Part shown: in pieces, positions 26,636-35,389 of the stretch
How positions within the stretch are numbered: position 1 is the stretch's first letter
Layout: each line of letters opens with the position of its first letter
The notes under the pieces: model-generated
Told to the model about the DNA's origin: nothing
Database searches by the model: none
The model's input: the letters and a program-made list of their open reading frames with translations, nothing else
Position numbers and translations under genes: made by a program
NCBI GenBank assembly: GCA_963717125.1
Contig: CAVQVG010000005.1
Coordinates: forward strand, 122,123 to 186,122
DNA length: 64,000 nucleotides
Direction of reading: 5' to 3'
Source: RYN-230 sp963717125
Lineage (GTDB): Bacteria; Actinomycetota; Actinomycetes; Streptosporangiales; Streptosporangiaceae

Positions 26636-26669
26636 GCTGACCTCCAGAGGGGTGTTAGCCCAGGTCAGC
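26636..26669 (+). promoter_or_regulatory. Hairpin in the leader of the Tat-protein gene
   Basis: A perfect 8-bp inverted repeat (gctgacct / aggtcagc) with an 18-nt loop. It lies 5' of a short ORF with a strong ribosome-binding site and 150 bases before the Tat-protein start. It could be an operator or an RNA stem-loop. Confidence 0.45.
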
Positions 26670-26682
26670 GCGTCAGGAGGCG

Positions 26683-26784
26683 ATGGCGTTGACCGTTTCT
26701 TATTTCACGGCCGAATGCGGGCAAAAATGTCATCTCGAATGGATTGCCGGCCGGTGGCGGCACTCCTATCTTTGGCCCACTTGA
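26683..26784 (+). CDS. Possible 33-residue leader peptide
   Basis: ATG 26683 is preceded by CAGGAGG at ideal spacing, one of the best Shine-Dalgarno sequences in the window. The peptide begins MALTVSYFTAECGQKC and ends with WRHSYLWPT. It has four Trp/Tyr codons in the last third, as leader peptides sometimes do. It stops 33 bases before the Tat-protein start. No homology is recognised. Confidence 0.4.
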   Translation: MALTVSYFTAECGQKCHLEWIAGRWRHSYLWPT

Positions 26785-26817
26785 GCGGGGATGCTGTCGA
26801 GTGAAGGGAATGCCACA

Positions 26818-28368
26818 ATGGACACCGAGAAGAAGGCACAGCCCGGATCGCACGCTGCCGGGGCGGCGGATACGCGGACCACACCCGGTGCTGTCATCGG
26901 CAGGCGGGCCCTGTTAAAGGGCGCCGCCGGGCTGGCCGTGGCGCTGGGCACGGTGCAGCTGGCGGGCCGGCACGCGGTGCTGCCGCAGCGGATCACGCTG
27001 GACGCCAGCACGCTGCCGGACATCCAGTTCGACATCGGCGCGTTCATCGCCGCCGCGCAGACCCTCAGCGACGGGGGTGGGAGCGTCACCGCGCAGCTGC
27101 CACCGGTGCACTCGGTGTTCGTCACCGCCAGGCTGAACCGGACCCCGACCATGGCCGACCAGACGAACCTGAGCAACGCGCTGAACACCATCGAGGCCAA
27201 TTATCAGTTCGCTGCGGCCGGGATCCTCACGTTCATCTCGTACGGGATCCCGTACTTCAACCGGCTGCCCGGCGGGATGACCGGATCCCTGGTGTCCGCG
27301 CACATGCCCAGGCTGGCCTCGAACACCAGCCGATTCGCACTGGAGGAAGCGGTGCCCGGCCCGACCGACGTCAGCTCGGCCAATCCCGGAATCACCAAGG
27401 AGACGTTCAACGTCCCGGTGCAGATCGAGAGCAACGATCTGCTCATCACCGTGCGCAGCGACAACACGACCATCATCAGTGACGTGCTCGGCTGGCTGAG
27501 CGGCAGCAATTCGCTCAACGGCCACTCGGTCACGTCGCCCACGCTGTTCCAGGGCCTGGCCACCATCACGTCCAGCCGCACCCAGTTCGTCGGGATCTCG
27601 CTGCCGCGCAACATGGCGGAGACACACGGGTTCGAGTACGCCGAGCGGATCAACTCGGACTCGCCGATGTGGATGGGTTTCCTCGACCAGCAGACCAACG
27701 GGGCCGGCCCGGCGGCGATCTGCACGTTCGCGGGGAATTCCTCGGCTCACCTGACCACCGCGCAGCCGGGTGACTACTTCGACAACGGGTCGATTCAGCA
27801 CCTGTCGCACGTTATCGAGGATCTGGCCCAGTTCTACGCGCTGCCGTCGGCCAGCGACACCGAGGGGGAGCCGTTTACCGAGCGGTGCCAGTACATGTTC
27901 CGGTCCAACCCCATTCCGTCTACTGGCAACTCCGACCAGTTCAATAACGGCGGCGGGCCCAGCTACTTCCCCAACGTGTTCCAGGGCGCCGGCGACGCGC
28001 TCGCTAACGCCGAGGCCATCAACACGTTCCAGGGTGAGCACCGGATGGGCCACCTGGCCGCGCTGCAGCGGTCGTCGCGCGCCGCCGACACCACGCCGAT
28101 CCACATGCGGATGGACGGACCGGGGCTGGACAACATGGATGTCCCGGACGGCTCGGTCCAGCCCAAGCTGCAGTTCACCATGTTCTTCCCGACGGCCAAT
28201 TTCTTCCAGGTGCTACGGGTCAACCAGGCGGCGCTGGACCTGGTGTCAGAGTTCGGCGTGGATCCGGATGACAACGGGCTGGAGCGGTTCCTGACCGCGA
28301 CGCGGCGGCAGAACTACCTCATCCCGCCGCGCCGCCACCGCGCCTTCCCCCTCGTGGAGCTGGCCTGA
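26818..28368 (+). CDS. Tat-exported protein, DyP-peroxidase-like (tentative)
   Basis: About 516 residues from ATG 26818, chosen for gaaggga at 8-base spacing; the upstream ATG lacks this. The signal is GRRALLKGAAGLAVALG (twin Arg plus hydrophobic core). The mature part has MGFLDQQTNG, MRMDGPGLDNMDVPDGSVQP and, near the end, FLTATRRQNYLIPPRRHRAF. It resembles a group of secreted actinobacterial proteins related to DyP-type haem peroxidases. I cannot place the GxxDG motif or proximal His with certainty, so the enzyme call is tentative. Confidence 0.6.
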   Translation: MDTEKKAQPGSHAAGAADTRTTPGAVIGRRALLKGAAGLAVALGTVQLAGRHAVLPQRITLDASTLPDIQFDIGAFIAAAQTLSDGGGSVTAQLPPVHSVFVTARLNRTPTMADQTNLSNALNTIEANYQFAAAGILTFISYGIPYFNRLPGGMTGSLVSAHMPRLASNTSRFALEEAVPGPTDVSSANPGITKETFNVPVQIESNDLLITVRSDNTTIISDVLGWLSGSNSLNGHSVTSPTLFQGLATITSSRTQFVGISLPRNMAETHGFEYAERINSDSPMWMGFLDQQTNGAGPAAICTFAGNSSAHLTTAQPGDYFDNGSIQHLSHVIEDLAQFYALPSASDTEGEPFTERCQYMFRSNPIPSTGNSDQFNNGGGPSYFPNVFQGAGDALANAEAINTFQGEHRMGHLAALQRSSRAADTTPIHMRMDGPGLDNMDVPDGSVQPKLQFTMFFPTANFFQVLRVNQAALDLVSEFGVDPDDNGLERFLTATRRQNYLIPPRRHRAFPLVELA

Positions 28369-28491
28369 CCGCCCGGGGCGCGCCGCCTGGGCTGGGCAGG
28401 CCCACGGGCGTCGAGATCAGCGTCCGGACCGCCGCTAAGCTGAAAGATCACGTCGAGGGGCGTGGCCAGGGGTGGCGGCGGAAGGCCAGCG

Positions 28492-29286
28492 ATGTCAGAA
28501 GGCGACACCAGGTTGCTGTGGTCTCGGTCAGCGGGTGTGGCTGGGCTGGTGGTGCCCGATGCGGACCTGGAAGCTTATTATTCTTACCCGGAGCCTATTA
28601 CCCGGCCGTATGTGCGCCTCAATTATATCTCCAGCCTCAACGGGAAGGTGTCCGTTGGTGGCCGGTCGGCCGCGCTGGGGATGACCGGTGACAAACTCGT
28701 GTTCCGCAGGCTCCGGCGAAGGGCCGATGTCATATTGGTCGGCGCGGGAACCGTGCGAGCCGACGGGTACCGGGGAGCGCGCAGCTCCAAGTCGCTGCAG
28801 GCTGCCCGTCGGCTGCGCGGCCAGGCCGAGGTGCCACCCATCGCCGTCGTCACCACGTCCGCGGCTCTCGATCCCAACGGGCCGCTATTCAAGGACGCCT
28901 GGGTGCCTCCGCTCATCCTGACCGGCAAATCGGCGCCAGCAGCCAATGTGCGCCGGCTGCGGGAGTCGGGTGCGGAGGTGGTGATAGCTGGCGACGAGCG
29001 TCCCGACGTCCAGGACATACTCGGCGCACTGGCCGACCGTAAGCTGTACCGCATACTCTGCGAGGGCGGCCCGACCCTGTTTGGGCAACTGTTCGCGGTC
29101 GGCGCGGTGGACGAAATTTGTCTGACCCTTTCCCCGCACGTCGGCGGCGCGGGCCAGGTCTCAGTCGATTCCGCGCACTTGCTGTCAATGCGCGTCGAGT
29201 CCTTGCTGACAAGGGATGACGCGTTGCTGATCCGGTACGTAAGGCAGGCTAGCTCTGCGGGCCGAACGGCAGCGCCTGCCCGATGA
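28492..29286 (+). CDS. RibD C-terminal-like pyrimidine/dihydrofolate reductase
   Basis: 264 residues from ATG 28492 after GGAAGG. A DHFR-like fold is indicated: RPYVRLNYISSLNGKVSVGG at the N terminus, ADVILVGAGTVRADGY, then RILCEGGPTLFGQL, the conserved NADPH/substrate loop of RibD reductase domains. There is no deaminase domain, as in stand-alone RibD-like reductases such as mycobacterial Rv2671. It may act in flavin synthesis or as an alternative dihydrofolate reductase. Its stop overlaps the next start (ATGA). Confidence 0.85.
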   Translation: MSEGDTRLLWSRSAGVAGLVVPDADLEAYYSYPEPITRPYVRLNYISSLNGKVSVGGRSAALGMTGDKLVFRRLRRRADVILVGAGTVRADGYRGARSSKSLQAARRLRGQAEVPPIAVVTTSAALDPNGPLFKDAWVPPLILTGKSAPAANVRRLRESGAEVVIAGDERPDVQDILGALADRKLYRILCEGGPTLFGQLFAVGAVDEICLTLSPHVGGAGQVSVDSAHLLSMRVESLLTRDDALLIRYVRQASSAGRTAAPAR

Positions 29287-29924
29287 TGATGGCGGCGCAA
29301 CCGGATCCGGATACAGAGCGTGAGTTCAAGCAACTAGCTGCTGCCAGCAGGGACCTTCCGGCTGCGACCCCGTTCAGGGGCGGGCCGCTACGTATTGAGA
29401 AGGGACGGGGAATAGTTTTCTCTGCTCCGCATCGGGCGGCACATATTCGTGCGGGAGTGACGCTGCCGCCCGAGTTTGGCTCGTCGGAGCTGGCGTTCGC
29501 CCTGGCGCGCACTGTAAATGGCTCGGCGGTCTGCACCGCAGAGGGTCTTGAGGGTGACCCGAACTGGGACGTAGGTCACCCGTATATCGATGCGGTCTAT
29601 GATCTTGCCGAGGGTGCGCCGGTCATCGACCTGCATAAGATGCGACGGCGTGGCGTCGATGTATGCGTGGGGCTCGGGCCAAATCAGAAGGCGTCCGAAC
29701 GTCTTTGGGTGCCGATAGCCAAGGAAGCCGCCGCCGCCGGGCTGAAAGTGGGCGTGAACTGGCCGTTCGGTGGTGGCCCTGTTACTGTTACCGGCCAACT
29801 CCAGCAACGCGGACTGGAGGTCGTCCAGGTCGAGCTCTCATTCGATCGCCACCATGACGGCGCGATCAAGGTCCTCGCGTGGACCGCAATGCTCAGAGCC
29901 GCCCGCGCCATCCTGGCCGGCTGA
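29283..29924 (+). CDS. N-formylglutamate amidohydrolase-like protein
   Basis: 213 residues, translationally coupled to the RibD-like gene. Visible motifs are IVFSAPHRAAHIRAGV (metal-binding H region), GSSELAFALARTVNGSAVC, GDPNWDVGHPYID and VIDLHKM (second ligand set), as in N-formylglutamate amidohydrolase relatives with a Zn-peptidase-like fold. Third positions are less G/C-rich than in flanking genes. Substrate unknown. Confidence 0.62.
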   Translation: MMMAAQPDPDTEREFKQLAAASRDLPAATPFRGGPLRIEKGRGIVFSAPHRAAHIRAGVTLPPEFGSSELAFALARTVNGSAVCTAEGLEGDPNWDVGHPYIDAVYDLAEGAPVIDLHKMRRRGVDVCVGLGPNQKASERLWVPIAKEAAAAGLKVGVNWPFGGGPVTVTGQLQQRGLEVVQVELSFDRHHDGAIKVLAWTAMLRAARAILAG

Positions 29925-30030
29925 ATCCGGAACGGACTGCCGACGGCCCGCCCCGGTGGGATGACCGGCCGGTGGCAGGGCCATCAGTGCCCGGCCGCGG
30001 ATCCGGGTGCCACGTCTTGACGCTGACCCC

Positions 30031-30054
30031 GAGGCCCCGAGGCCCCGAGGCCCC
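30031..30054 (+). repeat. 8-bp tandem repeat (gaggcccc, three copies)
   Basis: Three exact units followed by a one-base-changed partial. It lies just before the first PadR relic. Simple-sequence slippage is the likely origin. Confidence 0.8.
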
Positions 30055-30064
30055 GTGGCCTCTG

Positions 30065-30141
30065 TATTTGCCGCAGGTATACCCTGAGTGTATGCTCTCG
30101 GGTATGAGCGTTCCACCGACACCGCTGGGCCTGCTGGAGCG
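30065..30141 (+). repeat. 77-bp direct repeat, copy 1 (PadR promoter and start)
   Basis: About 70 of 77 bases match 35306-35382. It covers a promoter-like tatttgccgcaggtatac, a decayed palindrome and the first 12-13 codons of a PadR-type gene (MSVPPTPLGLLER). The copies flank the FkbM to GT87 glycan block. Confidence 0.75.
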
Positions 30142-30262
30142 GGGGAGCCGGGTCACGGCGGTTCGCGATCCTCCCTCGGATCGGCGACGCCGAGAGGCCG
30201 GAGACGCGGGCCAGACGGTGCCCCTCCCAGCCGACGACGGTCCCGGACGCCTTTATACGTAA
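30104..30262 (+). pseudogene. PadR-family regulator relic, copy 1
   Basis: The start MSVPPTPLGLLERG is the classic PadR N terminus, but the next 39 codons (to the stop at 30262) have no winged-helix sequence. Only the promoter and about 14 codons survive. The rest of the 29925-30494 interval holds nothing else I can support. Confidence 0.5.
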
Positions 30263-30494
30263 TTCCGGACCAAAGACAGCGCGACGACCAGGCGCCAAAT
30301 CAATTGGCGACCGTAACTATTCGGAAGTCGTCTGTGATCTTGTATCTAGCCTGTTGCTGACCTGCGCAAACTTCCTGACGCTCAGATAACTTACTGGCGG
30401 TCGGCCGCCCCCCTTATGGAAGAGGCAGACAAATGGCACAGTCCTGGTCCCACGATGGCCGGTCCGACGATGGCCGTCCCATGAGGGGCGGTCG

Positions 30495-31277
30495 ATGATG
30501 CGCGCGAAACTGACGGCCGCGATGGTCACCGCGCTGGCCCGGTGGACGCCGTATCTGGAAAGTGAGATGTGCGGCCTGCGCCCTCTGGTCCGGCCGGGCA
30601 GCGTGTGCGTGGACGTCGGCTCGGCCGCCGGCCTGTACACCATGGCGCTGTCCCGGCTGGCCGGCGCCGATGGCCAGGTGCACAGCGTGGAACCGCTGCC
30701 GTTCGCCCACCTGTTCTGGACCCGGGTCCTGGCCGCCGCGCGATCGGGCAACGTGCGCCACCACACCGTCGCGCTCGGCGTGGCACCCGGCGCCGAGACG
30801 ATGAGCGTTCCCATCGGGCGCTACGGGCTGGTCACGGGCAGGTCCTTCCTGAACCGGCGGGCTGATGGCCCGGACTCGAACGCCGAGTTCGCGGGCCGCG
30901 TCGCGGTGACCGTCGCCGTCGACACCCTCGACGACCTATGCGAGCGCGAGGCGATGAGCGGCCTCGACTTCGTCAAGATCGACGTGGAGGGGGCCGAACT
31001 CCAGGTCCTGGAGGGCGGTCAGCGGGTCATCGAAACCCACCAGCCGGTGCTGCTCATCGAGATCGAGGTCCGGCACGCCGCCCGCTACCGGTGCTCGCCG
31101 GACGACATCACCGGCTGGCTGTTCCAGCGCGGCTACACCATGCACGTCTGGCGGCACGGCTGGCGCCGGGCCGACCGCATCGAGGCGGGCACCCGGAACT
31201 ACCTGTTCCGGCCGCCCTGCCCGGAGGCGCCAGCCGCGCCGGGCGCTTCTGATCAGCGACGGTCCGTCGCCGCATGA
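30495..31277 (+). CDS. FkbM-family methyltransferase
   Basis: 260 residues. SAM motif I is VCVDVGSAAGLYTMALSRL, with GQVHSVEPLPFAHLF next. The FkbM hallmark VDTLDDLC...DFVKIDVEGAELQVLEG follows. These enzymes O-methylate sugars or glycolipids. It opens a compact block with a flippase-like protein, a glycoside hydrolase and GT87-like membrane proteins, so a glycan or glycolipid acceptor is likely. Its stop overlaps the next ATG (ATGA). MMRAK or the second Met may be the start. Confidence 0.88.
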   Translation: MMRAKLTAAMVTALARWTPYLESEMCGLRPLVRPGSVCVDVGSAAGLYTMALSRLAGADGQVHSVEPLPFAHLFWTRVLAAARSGNVRHHTVALGVAPGAETMSVPIGRYGLVTGRSFLNRRADGPDSNAEFAGRVAVTVAVDTLDDLCEREAMSGLDFVKIDVEGAELQVLEGGQRVIETHQPVLLIEIEVRHAARYRCSPDDITGWLFQRGYTMHVWRHGWRRADRIEAGTRNYLFRPPCPEAPAAPGASDQRRSVAA

Positions 31278-32479
31278 ACGATTCTGGCCCGCCGTCCCGG
31301 CCGCGCGCCGCCGGCGGGGATCCGCCGGACCGCGCGGCCGGGGAGCCACGCCCGGGCCGGGTCTGGCCGAGGCCGTGGACACTGCTCCGGCACGGGGCGG
31401 CCATCGCGCTGCTGGCCGTCATTCTCGTGTACTTCGTCGTGCCCGAACTCCGGCAGGCGCACCTGTCAGAGCTTGCCCACATCGGCGTCCCGTGGCTGAT
31501 CGCCGGGGTGCTGCTCGAAGGCATCTCCCTGTTCTGCTACTCGCTGCTGACCCGGTCCCTGCTGCCTCCGCAGGGCCCCAAGCTGCCGACCGTCTGCCGG
31601 ATCGACATGTCCTGCACCGCGCTGGGCCACGTAGTCCCGGCCGGGTCGGCGGCCAGCGCCGCGCTCGGGTACCGGCTGTTCACCAGCCGCGATGTCCAGG
31701 CTGGGGACGTCTGCTTCATGATGGCGAGCCAGGGGCCCGGCTCGACGGTCGTCCTCAACCTGCTGCTCTGGACGGCCCTGTTGATCTCCATCCCGCTCGC
31801 CGGGTTTCACCGCATCTACCTGGGCGCGGGCCTAGCCGGGCTGGCCGCGCTGGTGACGGCGGCCGCGCTGGTCTACCTCTTCACCAAGGGCGAGGAGCGG
31901 GTGGTCCGGCTGACCCGCCGCGTCCTGACCCGGATTCCCCGGGTGCGCGAAGCCGCCGCGGAACCGGTCGTCCGGGCCATCGCCGCCGCGGTCCGGAACT
32001 TCCGCTCCGATCCCCGCCGGATGCGCCGGGCGCTATCGTGGGCGACGGTCAACTGGCTGGTCGACGCCGGGTCGCTGTGGTGCTTCCTCGCCGCCCTCGG
32101 CCACTACGCCGACCCAGTCGTGCTGTTCGCCGCGTTCGGGATCGCCAACGTGGCGGCCGCGATCCCGATCACCCCGAGCGGGCTCGGCGTGATCGAGGTG
32201 ACCCTGCCGCTGCTGCTGGCGGCGGACGGCGTCACCAAGGGCGTGGCGATCCTGGCCGTCATCGGCTGGCGGTTTGCTAACTTCTGGCTGCCGATCCCGG
32301 TCGGCGCCGCCGCCTACCTGTCCCTTCGCCTACCCCGCGGCGGTCCACTCCGCAGGCGCCACCAGGCCCGCCGGGCCCGCCGGGCGCCACCGGCCCCGGA
32401 CGAAGCCGAGACTGGGACCGAGACCGACGTGACCGACCCGGCCCAGGAGCTTGACCGGCCCGTCTCGGCCGGCCTTTGA
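31274..32479 (+). CDS. Flippase-like LPG-synthase transmembrane-domain protein (UPF0104)
   Basis: 401 residues with about eight hydrophobic helices. Family motifs are LGHVVPAGSAASAALGYRLF and, late, AAIPITPSGLGVIEVTLPLL, as in the lysyl-phosphatidylglycerol synthase/AglD membrane domain. The cytoplasmic aminoacyl-transferase domain of MprF is absent, so a lipid-flipping or glycolipid role is more likely. The N terminus and C terminus are Pro/Arg- and Glu/Thr-rich tails. It is coupled to the FkbM gene and followed 16 bases later by the hydrolase. Confidence 0.83.
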   Translation: MNDSGPPSRPRAAGGDPPDRAAGEPRPGRVWPRPWTLLRHGAAIALLAVILVYFVVPELRQAHLSELAHIGVPWLIAGVLLEGISLFCYSLLTRSLLPPQGPKLPTVCRIDMSCTALGHVVPAGSAASAALGYRLFTSRDVQAGDVCFMMASQGPGSTVVLNLLLWTALLISIPLAGFHRIYLGAGLAGLAALVTAAALVYLFTKGEERVVRLTRRVLTRIPRVREAAAEPVVRAIAAAVRNFRSDPRRMRRALSWATVNWLVDAGSLWCFLAALGHYADPVVLFAAFGIANVAAAIPITPSGLGVIEVTLPLLLAADGVTKGVAILAVIGWRFANFWLPIPVGAAAYLSLRLPRGGPLRRRHQARRARRAPPAPDEAETGTETDVTDPAQELDRPVSAGL

Positions 32480-32494
32480 TCGAAGGGGCATCAG

Positions 32495-33850
32495 ATGGAA
32501 GACCTGCGCCGCGCGGCGATCGACGTGCTCAGAACGAACGAACGCGACGGGTACACGGCACCGGCACGCGGGCTCTACACCCACCAGCACCTGTGGGATA
32601 CCTGCTTCATCGCGATTGGCCAGCGCCATTACGACGTGGGCCGGGCGATGGGCAGCCTGGGCCGGCTGCTGCGCGCGCAGTGGCGCAACGGCATGATCCC
32701 CAACATCGTCTTCGAGCCGGGCTGGAGGTACTGGTGGGATCGCCGGAACTGGCGCAGCCGGATAAGCGGGTCGGCCCCGCGCGGCGTGGCGACCGCCGGG
32801 ATCACCCAGCCGCCGATGACCGCCGAAGCGGTGGTACGGATTGGCCAGGTCCTTCCGGCCGCCGAACGGGCCGCCTGGTACGGCAGCGTCTGCCGGCCGC
32901 TCGTGGCCTACCACGAATGGCTCTACCGCGAGCGGAGCGGCCACGGAAACGGCCTGGTCGTGCTCGTGCACCCATGGGAAACGGGGCTGGACAACACCCC
33001 GCCGTGGCTCGAATCGCTGCGGGACGACCGGCTGCCCTGGTGGCTGGATCTCATGGTCCGGACCAGGGCCGACCGGCTCGCCTCCCATCTTCGCCTGGAC
33101 ACGAAGTACGTCCCGGCCGACCAGCGCAGTTCGACGGTGGAAGCGCTCCGCCTGTATGACGCCCTGCGACGGATTCGCCGGGACAAGTACGATTCGGCCA
33201 CGATACTGAAGCACCCGCCGTTTGCCGTCGAAGACCTTACGTATAACTGCATTCTGATACGCGCGAACACGCTGTTGCGGCAACTCGCCGCCGACGTCGG
33301 CGTTTCGCTGCCCGCCACCCTCGAATCCGCTATGCGGAAAAATGAGGAGGCGCTCGAATCGCTCTGGGACCCCACCGCCGAGTCCTACTATTCCCGCGAC
33401 GTGCGCACGGGCGAACTGCTCAAAGAGCAGTCAATCGCAGCCCTGATGCCGCTCTACGCCGGGTGTATCGACGCGGGCCGGGCCAAGCGGCTGGTCAGCA
33501 TGCTGGCCGATCCGGCCGTCTTCGGTGCGCGGTACCCGGTGCCCAGCGTGCCGCTCGGCTCCCGCGCGTTCAACCCGACCCGCTACTGGCAGGGCCCGAC
33601 CTGGGTCAACATGAACTGGCTCATCATCGACGGGCTGCGACGTTACGGCCTCGCCGCAGAGGCCGACGCGCTGCGGGAGAAGACGCTGGAACTGGTGACC
33701 GGGAGCGGGTTTTACGAGTACTACCACCCGGTCACTGGCGAGCCCGCCGGGGTCAGGGACTTTTCCTGGACGGCCGCCCTGTCCATCGACCTGCTGGCGG
33801 CTCCGGGCCAGCCCGGCCACGCCGGGCCCGGCCACGCCGGGTCCGGGTGA
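32495..33850 (+). CDS. GH63/mannosylglycerate-hydrolase-like glycoside hydrolase
   Basis: 451 residues predicted to form an (alpha/alpha)6 barrel. Recognisable pieces are YTHQHLWDTCFIAIGQRHYD, HPWETGLDNTPPW with the probable general acid Asp, and RYWQGPTWVNMNWLIIDGL near the C terminus. This matches trehalase/GH63-type enzymes such as mannosylglycerate or glucosylglycerate hydrolases, which free compatible-solute sugars or trim glycans. A second catalytic Glu in the late EYYHPVTGEPAG region is plausible. It has no signal peptide. It belongs to the glycan block. Confidence 0.82.
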   Translation: MEDLRRAAIDVLRTNERDGYTAPARGLYTHQHLWDTCFIAIGQRHYDVGRAMGSLGRLLRAQWRNGMIPNIVFEPGWRYWWDRRNWRSRISGSAPRGVATAGITQPPMTAEAVVRIGQVLPAAERAAWYGSVCRPLVAYHEWLYRERSGHGNGLVVLVHPWETGLDNTPPWLESLRDDRLPWWLDLMVRTRADRLASHLRLDTKYVPADQRSSTVEALRLYDALRRIRRDKYDSATILKHPPFAVEDLTYNCILIRANTLLRQLAADVGVSLPATLESAMRKNEEALESLWDPTAESYYSRDVRTGELLKEQSIAALMPLYAGCIDAGRAKRLVSMLADPAVFGARYPVPSVPLGSRAFNPTRYWQGPTWVNMNWLIIDGLRRYGLAAEADALREKTLELVTGSGFYEYYHPVTGEPAGVRDFSWTAALSIDLLAAPGQPGHAGPGHAGSG

Positions 33851-33899
33851 CGCTGCGGGGCGCTGGCCCAGCACGGGGAGAGGAACGAGGCGGGTACGG

Positions 33900-35348
33900 A
33901 TGGTGCGCACGCAGACCCGGCCGGATGTGGACGGTGTGCGTCCCGGGCGCCGGTTCGCCCTGGGCGGGAAGGCGCTGGCCGGGTGGCTGGCCGTCTTCGC
34001 CGGCTATGCGCTGGTCGTCGCCGTGGCCACCAAGGGCTCCAGCAGCGCGTGGGGCGAGTGGGCCGCGGCAGGCTACGGGGCCGGCGCCCTGGTCGCGCTG
34101 CGATGGCGCGACTCGATCACGCCGCTCCTGATCGGCCTGGCCGGGGCGGTGATCATCCCGGCCAGGGGCTGGCCGGGCAGTGGCGAGCCCGGCGTGGTGG
34201 CCAGGGCGGCGGTGCTGCTGCTCCACCACGGCAGCCCGTATCTCCCCTCGGGCCAGCTGCTGTCCGCGGCGTCCTACAACCCGTACCTGCCCGCCATGTC
34301 GCTCTTCGGCCTCCCGCAGGCCGCCGGGCTACGGGGCCTGCTCGGCGACCCGGCCTGGTGGCTGGCCGCGGCCTCGGTCGCGGTGGCCGCGGCCGTGTTC
34401 GTGATGTCCCTGCCGCCCCGGGCCTGGCGCCGCGGTCCCGGGCGGGAAACCATGGCGCGGAACACTGCCTTCGCCCTGCTGTCGCCGGTGCTGGCGCTTC
34501 CGATCGCGCTCGGCACCACCGACACCCCGGTGACCGCACTGGTCTGCCTGGCGCTCGCCTGCGCGAGCGCGGCGAAGGTCCGGCTGGCGAGGGTCCGGCT
34601 GGCGAGGGTCCGGCTGGCGAGGGTCCGGGCGTACCCTCGGGCGCCAGGCGATGACCTGCCCCGGCCCGGGCGGGCGGCATCCAGGTGGATCACCTGGACC
34701 GGGCTGGCCGCCGTCGCCATCGGCACCGCCTGCGCCATGAAGGCCGTCGCCTGGCCAGGGCTCCCGGTGATCGCCGCGATGGTCGCCGCCCGGGAGGGGG
34801 CGCGGGCGGCGACCCGGTTCGCCGCCGTCGCCGTGTCCACCGCGCTGGTCCTGATGGCCGCGTTCGCCCCGGCGTTCCTCAGCCAGCCCGCCGCGTTCGC
34901 CGACAACATCGTGGCCTACCCGCTGGGGCTGGCCCGCCACGAGACGCCCGCCGCCAGCCCACTGCCCGGGCACCTGCTGGCCAGCACCGGGTCGGCCTGG
35001 CTGGCCGCCCTCGGCCTGCTACTGGTGGCCGGTCTGGCGATCGCGGTGTCCCTGGCCAGGCGACCGCCCCGGGATGCCCGGTCCGCCGCCCTGCGCCTGG
35101 CCCTGGGATTCACGCTGCTGTTCATGCTGGCGCCCGCGGCCCGATTCGGCTATTTCTGCTATCCCGCCGCCCTGCTCGGCTGGCTGGCCCTGACCGGGCA
35201 GGCGTGGCCGGGGGCCGGCCCCCGGCGCCCGGCCGCGGGACCTGGCCCACGCGCCGCCGCCGCTGGGGAGCCGAGGCCCGCCCGCGGTCAGGCGCTAACG
35301 CTCCCTATTTGCCGCAGGTATACGCTGAGCGTATGCTCTCGGGTATGA
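33900..35348 (+). CDS. GT87-like polytopic membrane protein with VRLAR repeats
   Basis: 482 residues, about ten hydrophobic helices, with the general layout of DUF2029/GT87 polyprenol-phosphate-mannose-dependent transferases. An early luminal loop HHGSPYLPSGQLL and NPYLPAMSLF fits that family. A basic loop contains three exact VRLAR units encoded by 15-bp DNA repeats. The last 15 or so residues (PICRRYTLSVCSRV) are encoded by the PadR promoter relic, so the native C terminus was probably replaced when that sequence arrived. Confidence 0.72.
   Translation: MVRTQTRPDVDGVRPGRRFALGGKALAGWLAVFAGYALVVAVATKGSSSAWGEWAAAGYGAGALVALRWRDSITPLLIGLAGAVIIPARGWPGSGEPGVVARAAVLLLHHGSPYLPSGQLLSAASYNPYLPAMSLFGLPQAAGLRGLLGDPAWWLAAASVAVAAAVFVMSLPPRAWRRGPGRETMARNTAFALLSPVLALPIALGTTDTPVTALVCLALACASAAKVRLARVRLARVRLARVRAYPRAPGDDLPRPGRAASRWITWTGLAAVAIGTACAMKAVAWPGLPVIAAMVAAREGARAATRFAAVAVSTALVLMAAFAPAFLSQPAAFADNIVAYPLGLARHETPAASPLPGHLLASTGSAWLAALGLLLVAGLAIAVSLARRPPRDARSAALRLALGFTLLFMLAPAARFGYFCYPAALLGWLALTGQAWPGAGPRRPAAGPGPRAAAAGEPRPARGQALTLPICRRYTLSVCSRV
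34577..34621 (+). repeat. 15-bp in-frame tandem repeat (three exact copies)
   Basis: The unit ggtccggctggcgag occurs three times and starts a fourth. It encodes VRLAR in a loop of the membrane protein. Copy-number change would keep the frame and vary loop length and charge. Confidence 0.9.
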
Positions 35349-35382
35349 GCGTTCCGCTGACATTGCTGGGTCTGCTGGAGCG
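35306..35382 (+). repeat. 77-bp direct repeat, copy 2 (PadR promoter and start)
   Basis: About 91% identical to 30065-30141. In this copy the operator-like palindrome is perfect: atacgc-tga-gcgtat at 35320-35334, 11 bases before the PadR ATG. The ATG sits at the same offset (39) in both copies. Confidence 0.75.
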
Positions 35383-35389
35383 AGCCTGA
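35345..35389 (+). pseudogene. PadR-family regulator relic, copy 2
   Basis: A 14-codon remnant (MSVPLTLLGLLERA) whose stop overlaps the start of an ABC ATPase fragment. The ordinary gene would run about 180 codons. A deletion seems to have joined its first codons to the end of a neighbouring transporter gene. Confidence 0.5.
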
